DNA from: Myxocyprinus asiaticus
Taxonomy: Eukaryota; Chordata; Actinopteri; Cypriniformes; Catostomidae
Assembly: GCF_019703515.2 (NCBI RefSeq)
Contig: NC_059382.1
Span: 13,991,001 to 14,055,000, forward strand
Direction of reading: 5' to 3'
DNA: 64,000 nucleotides
The notes beneath the pieces were generated by a model. It was not told the DNA's origin. It was given only the letters and a program-made list of their open reading frames with translations, and did not search any database. The translations under genes and the position numbers were made by a program. Each line of letters starts with the position of its first letter. The stretch's first letter is position 1. Of this stretch, positions 33,481 through 44,984 are shown piece after piece.

Positions 33481-34398
33481 AGACAGAGCAGTCCAGGGTG
33501 GGACTTGAGACATAGGAAGTACCAACCAAGGAATGGGCCACATCCAGAAGAGCAATGGCATACTTCAAAATGGGCTGACTGCCCTGAGAGCAGCCCAAAA
33601 ATTCAGTTCTAGGAGCTGTGCTTTGGGAAACCGATTCCTGCCAGACAGAAGCTGGGTGGAGGAACAGACCCATAACGAAAATAGCTGACTGTCCGCTGGG
33701 TTCAGTTCTGGCTAGATTCTTCTGTTACTGCCAACTGCAGACGGTCAGCTATACAAAAATACTTTATTAAAGAAAATATAAACAAAAACTACCCATGAGA
33801 GGGCAAAACTAAAAAAAGAAAACCAACAAGGACCAAACATGAAAAATAAAACAGACTAAAACAAGAGGATTAAGCCAGCACAGGACAGAGCACACAAGGA
33901 AAATATAAAGTGGGAGAAATTAGGCAGGCAAACGAGAGGGGCCAAACCTTACCTTAACCATTAGTGGAGTAAAAAAGTAATGTTAGAGGGAAAGTGAAAC
34001 CTCCAAAACATGCTTGTTATTGATTATTCAAACATGGGTACTACCTGGCTTTGAACCCTCGTCTCCCATGCAGCTGATGTAACACGCAGCCAATTGCACC
34101 AGGTGGAATTACAGAAACAATTAGGAAAACTGCTTTTTATTGTAGGTTTAATTGTTGTTTTATTGCATATTGCTGCATTTTATTTTCATGCTTAATAAAA
34201 TATATTTATTCCCCATCATTCTTGAATCCCCTTTTTGTTTTTTTATTTACAGTTTTATGTATGCTTATTATTTTAACCTTACCAAAGTTTAAGCCTACTT
34301 GCACTGTCCACTGAGGCTTTAAATTGTAATATAAAAATAAAGGTCTTCCATTGAAATAGCATCAGCCTTATCACAGTTTTTGTCACAAACTGTTCTGT
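33481..34398. other. No gene; possible LTR and tRNA-like SINE remnants
   Basis: On the minus strand, GAGGGTTCAAAGCCAGG near 34047-34063 resembles a Pol III B box (GGTTCAAANCC), preceded by a tRNA-like run, so 33985-34110 may be a short tRNA-derived SINE. 33740-33960 on the minus strand has CTTTAATAAAGTATT and could be an LTR end. Both are weak readings. Confidence 0.3.
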
Positions 34399-34585
34399 GT
34401 TCCCTATCTGTCACTCACTTGACGTTGTGTCGATGTAGTGACACTAGGGGTCACTCTTGGGAGCCCAAAACACCTCTGGTCTTTGCTCAAAGGCCATTGA
34501 AAAGTGGCGAGTGGTATTTGCATGCCACCTCCCCGGACATATGGGTATAAAAGGAGCTGGAATGCAACCACTCATTCAGATTTTC
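34399..34585 (+). repeat. DIRS copy B, 5' inverted terminal repeat
   Basis: Contains GTCGATGTAGTGACACTAGG and GGGTATAAAAGGAGCTGG, the putative promoter, and is inverted relative to 43970-44120. Confidence 0.9.
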
Positions 34586-34835
34586 TCTTCGGAGCCGAAC
34601 GGTCATGCTCATTGAGCTGAATTCTCACGACTGTTCATTCACCTCTGCTGGATCTGATGGCGCATTTCAGCGGCTTCTCCCTCCTCTGCACTGGTGCACT
34701 GCAGAGAATGCCCCTGGGCGCTTCGGCAGAAAAAAGAGAGTATATATTTCTGAAAGAGTATATTTCTCTGAAAGAGCGGCACACACGGAATGTCTTTTTA
34801 AAGACGTGTCTTTTTAAAGATGCCTTTCCAATTGT

Positions 34836-36030
34836 GTGTTATTCCTGGTTGCGGTCGTTACCTCTCAACTTCAGACAGTCATGATCGCTGTCTTTCGTGT
34901 CTGGGTGTCTCCCCGCCTCGGTCCTTCTACCTACGGGTTTGAGGCCAGTGTGGCTATCACTGGGGGCGATTTGGGGAATCCAATGGGATCGCCTCCACCG
35001 GGTATCCCCCTGCAGACCTCTCATTCCCCAGCACGCTCGTCTACCCCGATCGGGCTTCCGGATGAGTCCGCCGGCTCGTCTCATGGTGAGTTCGACCTCT
35101 TGTTCGGAGCCCGTGAAGCTGATGAGCTCTCGAGCGCAGCATCGGAGAGCGGGCTTGTCCAGTCGGACGCAGAAGCCTCAGCTGGGCTCCCCCCTTCGGG
35201 GTCGATTGCCCAGTCACAGGCTGATGCAGAGATGATGGACATGCTTTCCTGGGCAGCCACGAGCGTCGGGCTAGAGTGAAACCCTCCACTCTCCCCTGAA
35301 CCCTCGCGGCTTGATGATTGGTTCCTGGGCTTGCGGTGCTGCTCAAAGCAGCCACGCCCCGCTCCAGTGCCTTTCTTCCCGGAAGTGCACGAGGAGCTGA
35401 CAAAATCGTGGGAGGCACCTTTTACTGCCCGGCCCGAGTTCCCCCGCCCTCACTACCCTCGTGGGTGGGGCAGCCAGTTGCTATGCGGCGATTCCCCTTG
35501 TGGATAAGGCGCTCACGGTGCACCTATGCCCGCAGAGCGCCGCCACCTGGCGCGGATGCCCAAAGCTCCCATCCAAGCCCTGTAGGTTCATGTCATCCCT
35601 GATGGTCAAAGCCTACAGTTCTGCTGGACAAGCCGCCTCTGCCCTGCACGCCATGGCTCTCCTGCAGGTCCACAAAGCCAAGGCACTAAAGGAACTGCAC
35701 GAGGGTAGTTCCGCCCCAGATCTGATGCAGGAACTGCACTCAGCAACTGACCTCGCTCTCTGAGCGACGAAGGTCACGGCGCGGTCTCTCGGGCGGACGA
35801 TGTCCACATTAGTGGTCCAGGAGCGCCACCTTTGGCTCAACCTGATCGAGATAGGTGAGGCCGACAAGACACGGTTCCTTGCTGCCCCCATCTCTCAGGC
35901 TGGCCTATTCGGTGACACGTCGAGGACTTTGCCCAGCAGTTCTCGACTGTGAAGCAGCAGACGGAGGCTATCCGGCATATCCTGCCCCGGCGCGGCTCAA
36001 GATCCTGCACCCCGTCTGCCCGTTGCCAAG
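34836..36030 (+). pseudogene. DIRS copy B gag-like ORF, frameshifted
   Basis: 34836-35279 encodes 'TGGDLGNPMGSPPPGIP' and 'HGEFDLLFGAREADELSS'. After a break, 35461-35763 encodes 'CRFMSSLMVKAYSSAGQAAS' and 'APDLMQELHSATDLAL' and ends in TGA where copy A reads Arg. The remaining part (to about 36030) is in other frames. It corresponds block by block to 19150-20390 of copy A. Confidence 0.8.
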
Positions 36031-37040
36031 GTCGTCCCCCTGCGGTGACTGCACCGGCTCTGCCGCAGCCCGCCCCTTTGACCCGGCCCTGGCGTGGAGC
36101 CCACCACAGGAAGCAGATGCCACCCATCTCACGGCCGGCCACTAAGAACCCACGAAGGTTGTCAAAGCGCCCCTGAGACGGGCGACCCAGGGTCGACAAA
36201 ACCCACTGCATTGGAGCTGGTAGTAAGACCACACCATCCCCCGGTGGAGGGCCGGGTGGAGAATCTTTTGTTGCCTTTTTATTTGATTTCGCCACATGCC
36301 CAAGTGGCTGCGGTACCCAACAGTTCAGCAAGAGTAGTTCCCTCCTTCTCTGGGTCACATACCCAGTATGCATGGTCGTCATCACGACCACCGTCCACGG
36401 GTTTTTCCTTGCAGGATTGGTGCTCCAGCGGTGGTCTCCCCGCCCCTGCACACCCAGCTGTGGCACACATCCGCTCCCGATGTGACAGTCTCCACGGGTT
36501 GTGAGGACAGGCCTCTTCCTCCCCGTCCCAGGCTGTTCCAGGGGTGGTCACAAGGAGCCAGGTAAGTGCTTCGATGTCCCTAGACTCAGCACGGCCACGA
36601 CATGGTGTGGCACCTCGAGCTCTGCCCCACCACGAGGCCCCACTTGCCGGTACATCCGACGACGTTGTCCCTTTGGTCCCCCTTGCGCGGAATTTGGATG
36701 CGTGGCTTGCGCTTTCCAATCCATCGCGATGGCTGGTCCGGACTGTCCGACTCTGCTATGCGATTCAGTTCACCAGGTGTCCGCCCAGGTTCAGCGGTAT
36801 CCACTTTACCTTGGTGAAGGATGAAAACGCTGCTACCTTGCGCGCAGAGATCGCTACCCTCCTACGGAAGGGCGCCTCCGGCCGAGATGAAGAAGGGGTT
36901 TTACAGCCCCTACTTCATCGTACCGAAAAAAGGCAGTGGGTTGCGGCCAATCTTGGACCTGCGAGTACTGAAACAGGCTTTATACAGACTCCCGTTCAAG
37001 ATGCTGATGCAAAAACGCATTCTGGCCAGCGTCCGGCATC

Positions 37041-40000
37041 AAATCAAATCAAATCAAATCAAATCAAATCACTTTTATTGTCACACAGCCATATACACAA
37101 GTGCAATGGTGTGTGAAATTCTTGGGTGCAGTTCCGATCAACATAGCAGTCGTGACAGTGATGAGACATATACCAATTTACAATAAACATCAAATTAACA
37201 CAACACAATTTAAACATCTGTTATACATAATTAAACTCGACTTAAAACATCAAATTAACACAGCACAATTTAAACATCTGTTATACATAATTACACAACT
37301 TAAAACATCAAATTAACACAACACAATTTAAACATCTGTTATACACAATTACACTCAACAATATACAATAATAACATACATTGCACAGTATACAATATGC
37401 TGTTTTTGTTTTTTTGTTTTTTTGTTTTTTGTTTTTTACTATATAGATACTATATAGATACACATTATTCAATAAAAATTAAAATATATATGAAAAAAGT
37501 ATATATATAGAATGTACAGTATTGTACTGTATTGACATTCAGGCTGTCGGTTGATAGTCAGTTGTTAAGAGAGACATAATATAATGACAGTAATATAATT
37601 TATGACAGTCCGGTGTGAGATAAAAGAGTAATAAAGTGCAGGGATGATGTATTTTGATCGTGGGAGATCAAGAGTTCAGAAGTCTGATTGCTTGGGGGAA
37701 GAAGCTATCATGGAGTCGGCTGGTGCGTGTCCTGATGCTGCGATACCGCCTACCTGATGGTAGCAGTGAGAACAGCCCATGGCTCGGGTGGCTGGAGTCT
37801 CTGATGATCCTCCGAGCTTTTTTCATACACCGCCTTGTATATATTTCCTGGAGGGAGGGAAGCTCACCTCCGATGATGTGTTTGGCAGTTCGCACCACCC
37901 TTTGCAGTGCTTTGCGGTTGTGGGCAGTGCTATTGCCGTACCAGGCGGAGATGCAGCCAGTCAGGATGCTCTCCACAGTGCAGGTGTAGAACCGTGTGAG
38001 GATGTGGCGGTTCATTCCAAACTTCCTCAGCCGTCTCAGGAAGAAAAGGCGCTGATGAGCCTTCTTCACAACGACTTCAGTGTGGACGGACCATGTGAGT
38101 TCCTCAGTGATGTGGACACCGAGGAACTTGAAGCTGCTGACTCTCTCCACTGGTGCTCCATTGATGGTGATTGGACTGTGTTCTCTGTCTTTTCTCCTGA
38201 AGTCCACCACAAGCTCCTTTGTCTTACTGACGTTGAGGGAGAGGTTGTGCTCCTGACACCAGTGTGTCAGAGTGTGCACCTCCTCTCTGTAGGCTGTTTC
38301 ATCATTGTCAGTGATCAGACCTACCACCGTCGTGTCATCAGCAAACTTAATGATGGCATTGGAGTTATGTGTTGCCACACAGTCATGTGTGTACAGGGAA
38401 TACAGTAGTGGGCTGAGAACACAGCCCTGCGGGGCTCCAGTGTTGAGGGTCAGTGATGAGGAGATGTTGCTGCCTATTCTAACCACCTGGCGTCTGCTTG
38501 ACAGGAAGTCCAGGATCCAGCTGCACAGCGAGCTGTTTAAGCCCAGAGCCCGGAGTTTCTCATCTAGCTTGGAGGGCACTATGGTGTTGAATGCTGAGCT
38601 GTAGTCTACAAACAGCATTCTCACATAAGTGTTCTTTTTTTCCAGGTGGGAGAGAGCAGTGTGTATTGTAGATGCAATGGCATCATCAGTGGAGCGGTTG
38701 TTACGGTAAGCAAACTGCAGCGGGTCAAGATTGAGTGGTAATACAGAGCAGATGTAATCTCTGATTAGTCTCTCAAAACATTTGCTGATGATGGGGGTCA
38801 GAGCAACAGGACGGCAGTCATTTAAACAAGTTATTTTCGATTGTTTTGGAACAGGCACAATGGTGGATGTTTTAAAGCATGTGGGGACTACAGACAAAGA
38901 GAGGGAAAGGTTGAAAATGTCCGTAAAAACACCAGCCAGCTGGTTCGCGCACGCTCTGATGACGCGGCCCGGAATGCCGTCTGGACCCGCGGCTTTGCGG
39001 ATATTCACCCGTCGGAATGATCGGGTTACATCCGCTACAGAGACGGAGAGTGAACTAACCTCTGTAGCTTCGGCCGTGAGAGCTCTCTCCGCGAGGGCGG
39101 TGTTATTTCCCTCGAAACGAGCATAAAAAGTATTTAGCTCATCCGGTAGAGAGGCAGCGGTGTTCATGGCGGAGTTTTTATTCCCTTTAAAGTCCGTGAT
39201 GATGTTAATTCCCTGCCACATGCTTCTAGAGTTGGTGGTGTTAAACTGTCCTTCAATCTTACTCCTGTACTGGCGTTTTGCTGTTTTGATAGTTTTTCGG
39301 AGGGCATAACTGGCTTGTTTATGCTCCTCCGCGTTCCCGGAATTAAAAGCGGAGGTCCGAACATTAAGTGCTGCGCGAACATCGCTGTTGATCCACGGCT
39401 TCTGATTCGGATAGATTCGCACAGTTCTGGTCGGAATCACTTCCTCTACACACGTTCTGATGAAGCACATTACGCTATCAGCGTAAAGCTCGATGTCGTC
39501 ATCAGAGGCGGACCGGAACATCTCCCAGTCCGTGCGATCAAAACAGTCTTGTAGCGTAGAGTCTGATTGGTCCGACCAGCACTGGATCGTTCTGAGGGTG
39601 GGTGCTTCCTGTTTCAGTTTCTGCCTGTAAGCGGGCAGAAGCAGAATGGAAGAGTGGTCCGATTTTCCAAATGGTGGGCGGGGGAGGGATTTGTAGCCAT
39701 CCCGGAACGGAGAGTAGCAATGGTCCAAAACCCGGTCCCCTCGTGTGTTGAAACTAATGTGCTGGTGATATTTTGGTGCGACTGATTTTAAACTGGCTTT
39801 ATTAAAGTCCCCGGTCACAATGAACGCGGCCTCAGGGTGCGCGGTTTCCTGCTCACTTATACTCCCATACAGTTCCTTGAGTGCCCGGTCTGTGTCGGCT
39901 TGTGGGGGGATGTACACAGCAGTGATAATGACCGCTGTGAATTCCCTCGGTAGCCAGAATGGTCGACACAGAAGCATAAGAAATTCCAGATCAGGAGAAC

Positions 40001-40616
40001 AGAAAGACTTGATAGAATGTATGTTCCTCTGATCACACCAGGATTTGTTGATCATAAAACATACACCACCTCCTCTAGTTTTACCTGAGAGGTCTTTCGC
40101 TCTGTCCGCTCGGAGCATGGAGAACCCCGCGGGTTCAATGGCTGAGTCTGGAATCTCCACAGACATCCAAGTTTCCGTAAGGCAGATAACGCAGCAGTCC
40201 CTCGTCTCTCGTTGGAAAGAGATCCGCGCTTTCAGCTCGCAGAGCTTGTTATCCAGAGACTGAACATTTGCCAGTAGAATAGTGGGTAGCGGGGGTCGAT
40301 TTGCGCGGCGTCTTACTCTGATGAGAACGCCGGCTCTGTTTCCCCTTTTCCTCCTGCGTTTCCGCGGCCGTGCTGCCCAGACAAAGGGCTCCGCTTGCGT
40401 GTTTGTAAGCAGCGGGTCGGCATTGAGGAATGTGAAGTCCGGTTTACGGTGTGAGATCGCTGAGCCAATGTCCAAAAGTGTTTGTCTGTCGTAGACAATA
40501 AGGCAGGCAACATCCAAGACAAGAAACATAAGAATTGTAAACAAAACAAACAAACCATTGCTAAGTTGTGTCGGAGCTCGCAACGCAGCAGCCATACTCG
40601 GCGCCATCTTGAGTCC
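37041..40616 (-). mobile_element. Near-complete L2-clade LINE inserted in DIRS copy B
   Basis: Minus-strand non-LTR retrotransposon of about 3.6 kb. Its 5' end lies at about 40616, only about ten bases before the ATG (CAAGATGGCGCC context). It holds one long ORF (37668-40607), a 3' UTR of about 630 bp and a 3' tail of six GATTT units (37041-37070, AAATC on the plus strand), the usual L2-type tail. It splits the DIRS RT gene between the codons for 'VRHQ' and 'WFAAVD'. No long target duplication is visible. The short 5' leader suggests nearly full length, but I cannot exclude loss of a longer 5' UTR or an ORF1. Confidence 0.92.
37668..40607 (-). CDS. L2 LINE ORF: AP endonuclease and reverse transcriptase, intact
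   Basis: An uninterrupted 979-residue frame from ATG to stop. Residues 17-39 form a hydrophobic stretch and residues 81-88 a basic patch (PRKRRRKR). The apurinic/apyrimidinic-type endonuclease follows: Asn114 in '[10 protein letters not shown]', Glu145 in 'LTETW', Asp267 in 'VTGDFN' and the 'KSDHSSI' box (Asp317-His318). These are the residues that nick target DNA. Reverse transcriptase: 'AAGPDGIPG' (about 530-537), '[12 protein letters not shown]' (Asp667), '[15 protein letters not shown]' (about 713-727) and the catalytic 'FADDTT' (Asp757-Asp758). The C-terminus ends '[12 protein letters not shown]'. All catalytic residues that I can check are present, so the protein could be active, whereas the related copy at 3350-5452 is ruined. 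L2-type proteins act in cis on their own RNA by target-primed reverse transcription. Confidence 0.93.
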   Translation of the reverse strand: MAPSMAAALRAPTQLSNGLFVLFTILMFLVLDVACLIVYDRQTLLDIGSAISHRKPDFTFLNADPLLTNTQAEPFVWAARPRKRRRKRGNRAGVLIRVRRRANRPPLPTILLANVQSLDNKLCELKARISFQRETRDCCVICLTETWMSVEIPDSAIEPAGFSMLRADRAKDLSGKTRGGGVCFMINKSWCDQRNIHSIKSFCSPDLEFLMLLCRPFWLPREFTAVIITAVYIPPQADTDRALKELYGSISEQETAHPEAAFIVTGDFNKASLKSVAPKYHQHISFNTRGDRVLDHCYSPFRDGYKSLPRPPFGKSDHSSILLLPAYRQKLKQEAPTLRTIQCWSDQSDSTLQDCFDRTDWEMFRSASDDDIELYADSVMCFIRTCVEEVIPTRTVRIYPNQKPWINSDVRAALNVRTSAFNSGNAEEHKQASYALRKTIKTAKRQYRSKIEGQFNTTNSRSMWQGINIITDFKGNKNSAMNTAASLPDELNTFYARFEGNNTALAERALTAEATEVSSLSVSVADVTRSFRRVNIRKAAGPDGIPGRVIRACANQLAGVFTDIFNLSLSLSVVPTCFKTSTIVPVPKQSKITCLNDCRPVALTPIISKCFERLIRDYICSVLPLNLDPLQFAYRNNRSTDDAIASTIHTALSHLEKKNTYVRMLFVDYSSAFNTIVPSKLDEKLRALGLNSSLCSWILDFLSSRRQVVRIGSNISSSLTLNTGAPQGCVLSPLLYSLYTHDCVATHNSNAIIKFADDTTVVGLITDNDETAYREEVHTLTHWCQEHNLSLNVSKTKELVVDFRRKDREHSPITINGAPVERVSSFKFLGVHITEELTWSVHTEVVVKKAHQRLFFLRRLRKFGMNRHILTRFYTCTVESILTGCISAWYGNSTAHNRKALQRVVRTAKHIIGGELPSLQEIYTRRCMKKARRIIRDSSHPSHGLFSLLPSGRRYRSIRTRTSRLHDSFFPQAIRLLNS

Positions 40617-42089
40617 AATTGGTTTGCGGCAGTAGACCTGAAGGATGAGTACTTTAACGTCTCGATTCTACCTCGACACAGACCCTTCCTGCGGTTTGCA
40701 TTGGAGGGTCAGGCGTATCAGTACAAGGTCCTCCCTTTCGGCCTGTCCTTGTCCCCTCGTGTCTTCATGAAGGTCACAGAGGCAGCCCTTGTCCCGTTAA
40801 GGGAAGTGGGCATTCACATTCTCAACTATCTCGATGATTGGCTAATCCTAGCTCACTCTCAGGACATGTTGTGTACACACAGGGACTTGGTGCTCTCGCA
40901 CCTCAGCCGATTAGGGCTTCAGGTAAACTGGGAAAAGAGCAAGCTCCTCCCGGTTCAGAGCATCTCTTTTCTCGGTTTGGAGTTGGACTCGAACGAGCAC
41001 GTCGGTGCTGGCCTGCTTGAAGGCGTTCAAACAGAAAACAGTGGCCCAACTGAAACTCTTTTAGAGGCTCCTGGGGCATATGGCATCCTCAGCGGTGGCC
41101 ACCCCGCTCGGGTTGATGCATATGAGAACGCTTCAGCACTGGCTTCAGACTTGAGTCCCGAGATGGGCATGACACCGCGGGACACATCGCTTGGTCATCA
41201 CGCCGGTCTGTCACTGTCTCTTCAGCCCTTGGACCGACCTCTCATTTCTACGGGCAGGTGTTCCCCTAGAGCAGGTCTCCAGGCATGTCGTGGTCATGAC
41301 AGACGTCTCCAAAACGAGCTGGGACGCTGTTTGCAATGGGCATGCAGCCGCCGGCTTATGGATGGGCCTGCGGCTGCGTTGGCACATGCCTCGAGTTGTT
41401 GTCAATTCTGCTCGCCCTGCGGAGGTTCCGGCCGTTGATCCAGGGCAAGCACGTGGTAGTTCGGACAGACAACACGGCAACAGTAGCATATGTCAACCGC
41501 CAAGGCGGTCTGCACTCTCGTTGTATGTCACAACTCGCCCGCCATCTCCTCCTCTGGAGTCAGCAGCACTTCAAGTCACTGCGAGCCACTCACATCCCAG
41601 GCGACCTAAACATTACAGCGGACATGTGGTCACGGCAGGTTACCCTAGGGGAGAGTGGAGACTCCACCCTCAGGTGGTCCAGCTGATTTGGAGTCGATTC
41701 GGACAGGCACAGGTAGACCTGTTCGCCTCCCAAGAATCCTCTGGTATGCCCTGACCGAGGCACCCCTCGGCATAGATGCGCTGGCACACAGCTGGCCTAC
41801 GCAAACACAGACTCTGTGCAAGGTCAGGGAGGATGAGGAGCAGGTTGTCCTGGTAGCACCCTACTGGCCCACCCAGACATGGTTCTCGGACCTCACGCTC
41901 CTCGCGACAGCCCTCCCCCCAGCGAATTCCCCTGAGGAAGGACCTTCTTTCTCAGAGACGGGGCACCATCTAGCACCCGCGACCAGACCTCTGGAATCTC
42001 CATGTCTGGCCCCTGGATGGGACGTGGAAGACCTAAGCGGTCTACCACCCACAGTGGTAGACACAATCACTTAGGCTAGGGCCCCCTCC

Positions 42090-43000
42090 ATGAGGAGCCT
42101 GTATGCCTTTAAGTGGCGTCTGTTTGTTAAGTGGTGTTCTGCGGGAAGACCCCCAGAGATGTGCAGTCGGATCGGTGCTTTCCTTCCTGCAGGAGAGGTT
42201 GGAAGGGTGGCTGTCCCCTTCCACCTTGAAGGTGTACTTTGCTGCTATAGCAGCACACCACGACACAGTGGACAGTAAGTCCTTAGGGAAGCACGACCTG
42301 ATCATCAGGTTCCTGAGAGGCGCCAGGAGGCTGAACCCCTCCAGACCGCACCTCGTTCCCTCATGGGACCCCTCTGTAGTTCTTCAGGGTCTACAGAGAG
42401 CCCCCTTTGAGCCTTTGCAGCCAGCTGAGCTTAAGGCACTCTCCTTGAAGACTGCCCTCCTGACTGCACTCACTTCCATCAAGAGGGTAGGAGACCTCAA
42501 GCGTTCTCTGTCAGCGAAACATGCCTGGAGTTTGGTCCAGGCTACTCTCAAGTGATCTTGAGACCCTGACCGGGCTATGTGCCCAAGGTTCCAACGACCC
42601 CTTTTAGGGACCAGGTGGTGAACCTGCGAGCGCTGCCCCAGGAGGAGGCAGACCCAGCCCTGTCGTTGCTGTGTCCGGTGCATGCTTTACGCATCTTTTT
42701 GGATCGCACACAGAGCTTTAGGATCTCTGAGCAGCTCTTTGTCTGCTTCGGTGTACAGCGGAAAGGAAGCACTGTCTCCAAGCAGAGGATCACCCACTGG
42801 CTCATTGACGCCATAGCTATGGTATATTACGCCCAGGATGTGCCGTCCCCGGTAGGGCTACGAGCCCATTCTACCAGGGGTGTAGAGGCCTCCTTGGCCC
42901 TGGCCAGGGGTGCCTCTCTAACAGACATTTGCAGAACAGTGGGCTAGGCAACACCCAACAACTTTGCAAGGTTCTACAACCTCCGGGTGGAACCGGTTTC
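42090..43000 (+). pseudogene. DIRS copy B tyrosine recombinase, stop at the catalytic Trp
   Basis: The N-terminal part is at 42090-42555 ('SPSTLKVYFAAIAAHHD', 'KHDLIIRFLRGARRLNPSRP', 'LKTALLTALTSIKRVGDL') and the catalytic part at 42579-42947 ('MPKVPTTPFRDQV', 'HALRIFLDRTQSF', 'LRAHSTRGVEASLALARGAS', 'DICRTVG'). The latter ends in TAG (42945-42947) where copy A reads Trp in 'AAGWATP'. After the stop the frame continues 'ATPNNFARFYNL', so the catalytic Tyr codon (TAC, 42975-42977) is present but downstream of the stop. A stop and frame change also separate the two halves near 42556. Confidence 0.88.
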
Positions 43001-43787
43001 ATCCCAGGTAGTGGCACGCAATACAAGCGGATAAGCCCGGGATAGCCGGCCGGGTGTATCGCTTGCACATAGTGCCTTTCACCTCCTCTGAGCTGAAGAC
43101 GTGCGCCATTAATTCCCAGTAGTGTTCACAAACTATGTTCCCTGGTTGACTTCCTCCGAGCCCTGTGGCAGTCGAGTTTTCGGAGAAACTCGCTGCTGGC
43201 CCAGTACACGTGCTAACTAAGAGCCCTGTTCTGGGGTAAGTGCTCCGTATGTGGTGGTTCCCTGTAAGGTAACCCCATGCGATGTATATCTTCCGCTAAT
43301 TCGTTTCCCTGTTGGAAAACTGCATCTTCCTTGGGCAGAGCCCCCTCTGCCACAGTCTCCATATATGTAGTAACTCCTCCCCCATTGGGTAGGATCTACC
43401 ATGAGACTCTCCACATGGTCGGCAAGACCATGTGACGTAGTTTTCCACTTAAATATCCCCCCTCTCTTTGGGCAAGGTGCGGTCTCTGCGGTGTCCTCCC
43501 CTTGGGAGGGACACCCCCAGACTAGACTTGGCGGCCCAGTCGGATAATCCCCCTTGTTTTTTAGGGAGTGGAAAAAAAGAAGGGGACAAGAGGCCACGAC
43601 TGGGTTAGCCTGTCTCTATCTTTTGGGTAGTCAACTTGTCCCCAAAGGGCTGTTCAACACTCATAACTATGTTGGGGGAGGTTACGTGTCAGCCTGGTGT
43701 GCTGGCTACGAGGCACACAGTCGTCTGCCCGTCTCACACTGCCAGTTCACGTAACACAGTTCAGCCAGTTGTGACTTTTGTATAGGT

Positions 43788-43900
43788 ACCCCTAGTGTCA
43801 CTACATCGACACAACGTCGAGTGAGTGACAGATAGGGAACATCATGGTTACTTGCGTAACCTCCGTTCCTTGATGGAGGGAACGAGACTTTGTGTCCCTC
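43788..43900. repeat. DIRS copy B, internal complementary region (ICR)
   Basis: Reads GAGTGAGTGACAGATAGGG then AAC (43838-43840) then ATCATGGTTACTTGCGTAAC: the complement of the 5' end fused to the complement of the 3' end at a shared AAC/GTT. Same design as 15139-15245. Confidence 0.9.
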
Positions 43901-43969
43901 CTGCCACAACGCTGAACTACCCACTGAAATGGCCGGGACCTTGTCTCGGCTCCTCAGCGTAAAACTTGA

Positions 43970-44172
43970 ATGAGTGGTTGCATACCAGCTCCTTTTATAC
44001 CCGTATGTCCGGGGGAGTGGCATGCAAATACCACTTGCCAATTTTCATTGGCCTTTTATCAATGACCAGAGGTGTTTCGGGCTCCCAAGAGTGACCCCTA
44101 ATGTCACTACATTGACACAACGTCTCGTTCCCTCCATCAGGGAACAGAGGTTATGCAAGTAACCAGGACGTT
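43970..44172 (+). repeat. DIRS copy B, 3' inverted terminal repeat
   Basis: Inverse of the 5' ITR, including CCAGCTCCTTTTATACCCGT and CCTAATGTCACTACATTGAC, and ending GTAACCAGGACGTT. Confidence 0.9.
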
Positions 44173-44270
44173 TTCCCCTGTCTTCTTCAAGAGACTCTTA
44201 TATTGAAATCACCTTCTGCACTACATTTCCCAAGATGCCTGGTTATCATCCTCACCTGTCCTTCATAATT

Positions 44271-44440
44271 GTGTTCAGCTGTTTTGTGTTTATTTTCATT
44301 TGTGCATCTATTTATACCTTCATGTTCAGTTATTCCTTGTTTAGTTTCGGCCATAGTAGCATTGAAGCTAAGTAGTTCCTTTGTTCTTCAAGCCTTGTGT
44401 TATTTGTATCTGTATATTTGTCTTCATTAAATACTGCATT
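44271..44440 (+). repeat. LTR-like repeat, first copy (older LTR-element relic)
   Basis: The segment from GTTCAGCTGTTTTGTGTTTA through TTCATTAAATACTGC is repeated at 48110-48181 plus 49742-49832. The two copies flank about 3.7 kb including a Gmr1-like insertion, so they look like the LTRs of an older nonautonomous retrotransposon. The true 5' border is not clear; similarity to the other copy begins at about 44271. Confidence 0.5.
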
Positions 44441-44666
44441 TGGTTTCACTAACTTCTCTCTCTCTCCTGGCTCATTGCTGACAGAAGACTAGACCCTCAT
44501 TTGAACCCAGCAGAAGAACCGACCAAGAGCATGGTGCTGGTGGATGTGTTCATGGAGCTGTTCAGGCAAGATCTTTCTCTTCTGTATTATTCAGTAAAGT
44601 TTTATCAACTCGATGTGACAACCACAATAACTGACACCTACCTCAAATCCATCTATGGTATGGGAC

Positions 44667-44957
44667 TGTAGAAGTTCCATGTTTGTGGGCAATGGAGGAG
44701 TCAGGAGACAGCGAACAGTTAAGGTCAGTCTTTATTTTTTCTAGCTAAAGGTACAGCTTATAGCCAATTCAAAACCAGGGCTCTTTATGTCTTTCTCTCA
44801 GCTCGTCCCTGGTGCTCTCTCCCCACTCTGACACTGTGGCGGGCCTTTTCAGGTCTCCCTCCACCATCACTATAAATAGAGACAGGTGTTAGAGTACTCA
44901 CAACCCAGGTGATGAGCCTTACCACTCTCCCAGACCGACACATGACCTCGCCCCACA
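44667..44957 (-). repeat. Copy 3 3' LTR
   Basis: 291 bp; on the minus strand starts TGTGGGGCGAGG and ends CTTCTACA. Confidence 0.85.
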
Positions 44958-44984
44958 TAACCCCACCCCCTCCCCCCCCATTTT

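Larger units (their letters stand above)
36590..41760 (+). pseudogene. DIRS copy B reverse transcriptase-RNase H, interrupted by L2
   Basis: The 5' part (36544-37040) encodes 'DAWLALSNPSRWLVRTVRL', then, in another frame from 36821, 'MKKGFYSPYFIVPKKGSG' up to 'RILASVRHQ', where the L2 begins. The gene resumes at 40617 with 'NWFAAVDLKDEYFNVSIL', continuing through 'LPFGLSLSPRVFMKVTEAAL' and the catalytic 'LNYLDDWLILAHS' to 'FLGLELDS'. RNase H text follows in shifted frames (41191-41754 and 41336-41686: 'MTDVSKTSWDAVCNGH', 'VRTDNTATVAYVNRQGG', 'HIPGDLNITADMWSRQ'). Near 36870 a deletion changes the text that in relatives reads 'AIEPVPPAEM'. Confidence 0.88.
34399..44172 (+). mobile_element. DIRS-like retrotransposon, complete but dead, split by L2 (copy B)
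   Basis: Plus-strand element with 5' end GTTCCCTATCTGTCACTCAC and 3' end CAAGTAACCAGGACGTT, the same termini as copy A. Without the nested LINE (37041-40616) it is about 6.2 kb. Order: ITR, gag (34836-36030), RT-RNase H (36590-41760), recombinase (42090-43000), ICR (43788-43900), ITR. No target duplication was seen, as expected for the family. Gag and pol carry frameshifts and the recombinase has a TAG at the catalytic Trp. It retains the segment between RNase H and recombinase that copy A lost. Confidence 0.92.

Noticed and set aside
37041..37070. AAATC repeats considered as an independent microsatellite
   Set aside because: They form the 3' tail of the L2 LINE on the minus strand.
34399..44172. 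DIRS copies considered as LTR retroviruses
   Set aside because: Ends are inverted, not direct, repeats; there is an ICR and a tyrosine recombinase, and no DDE integrase or target duplication.
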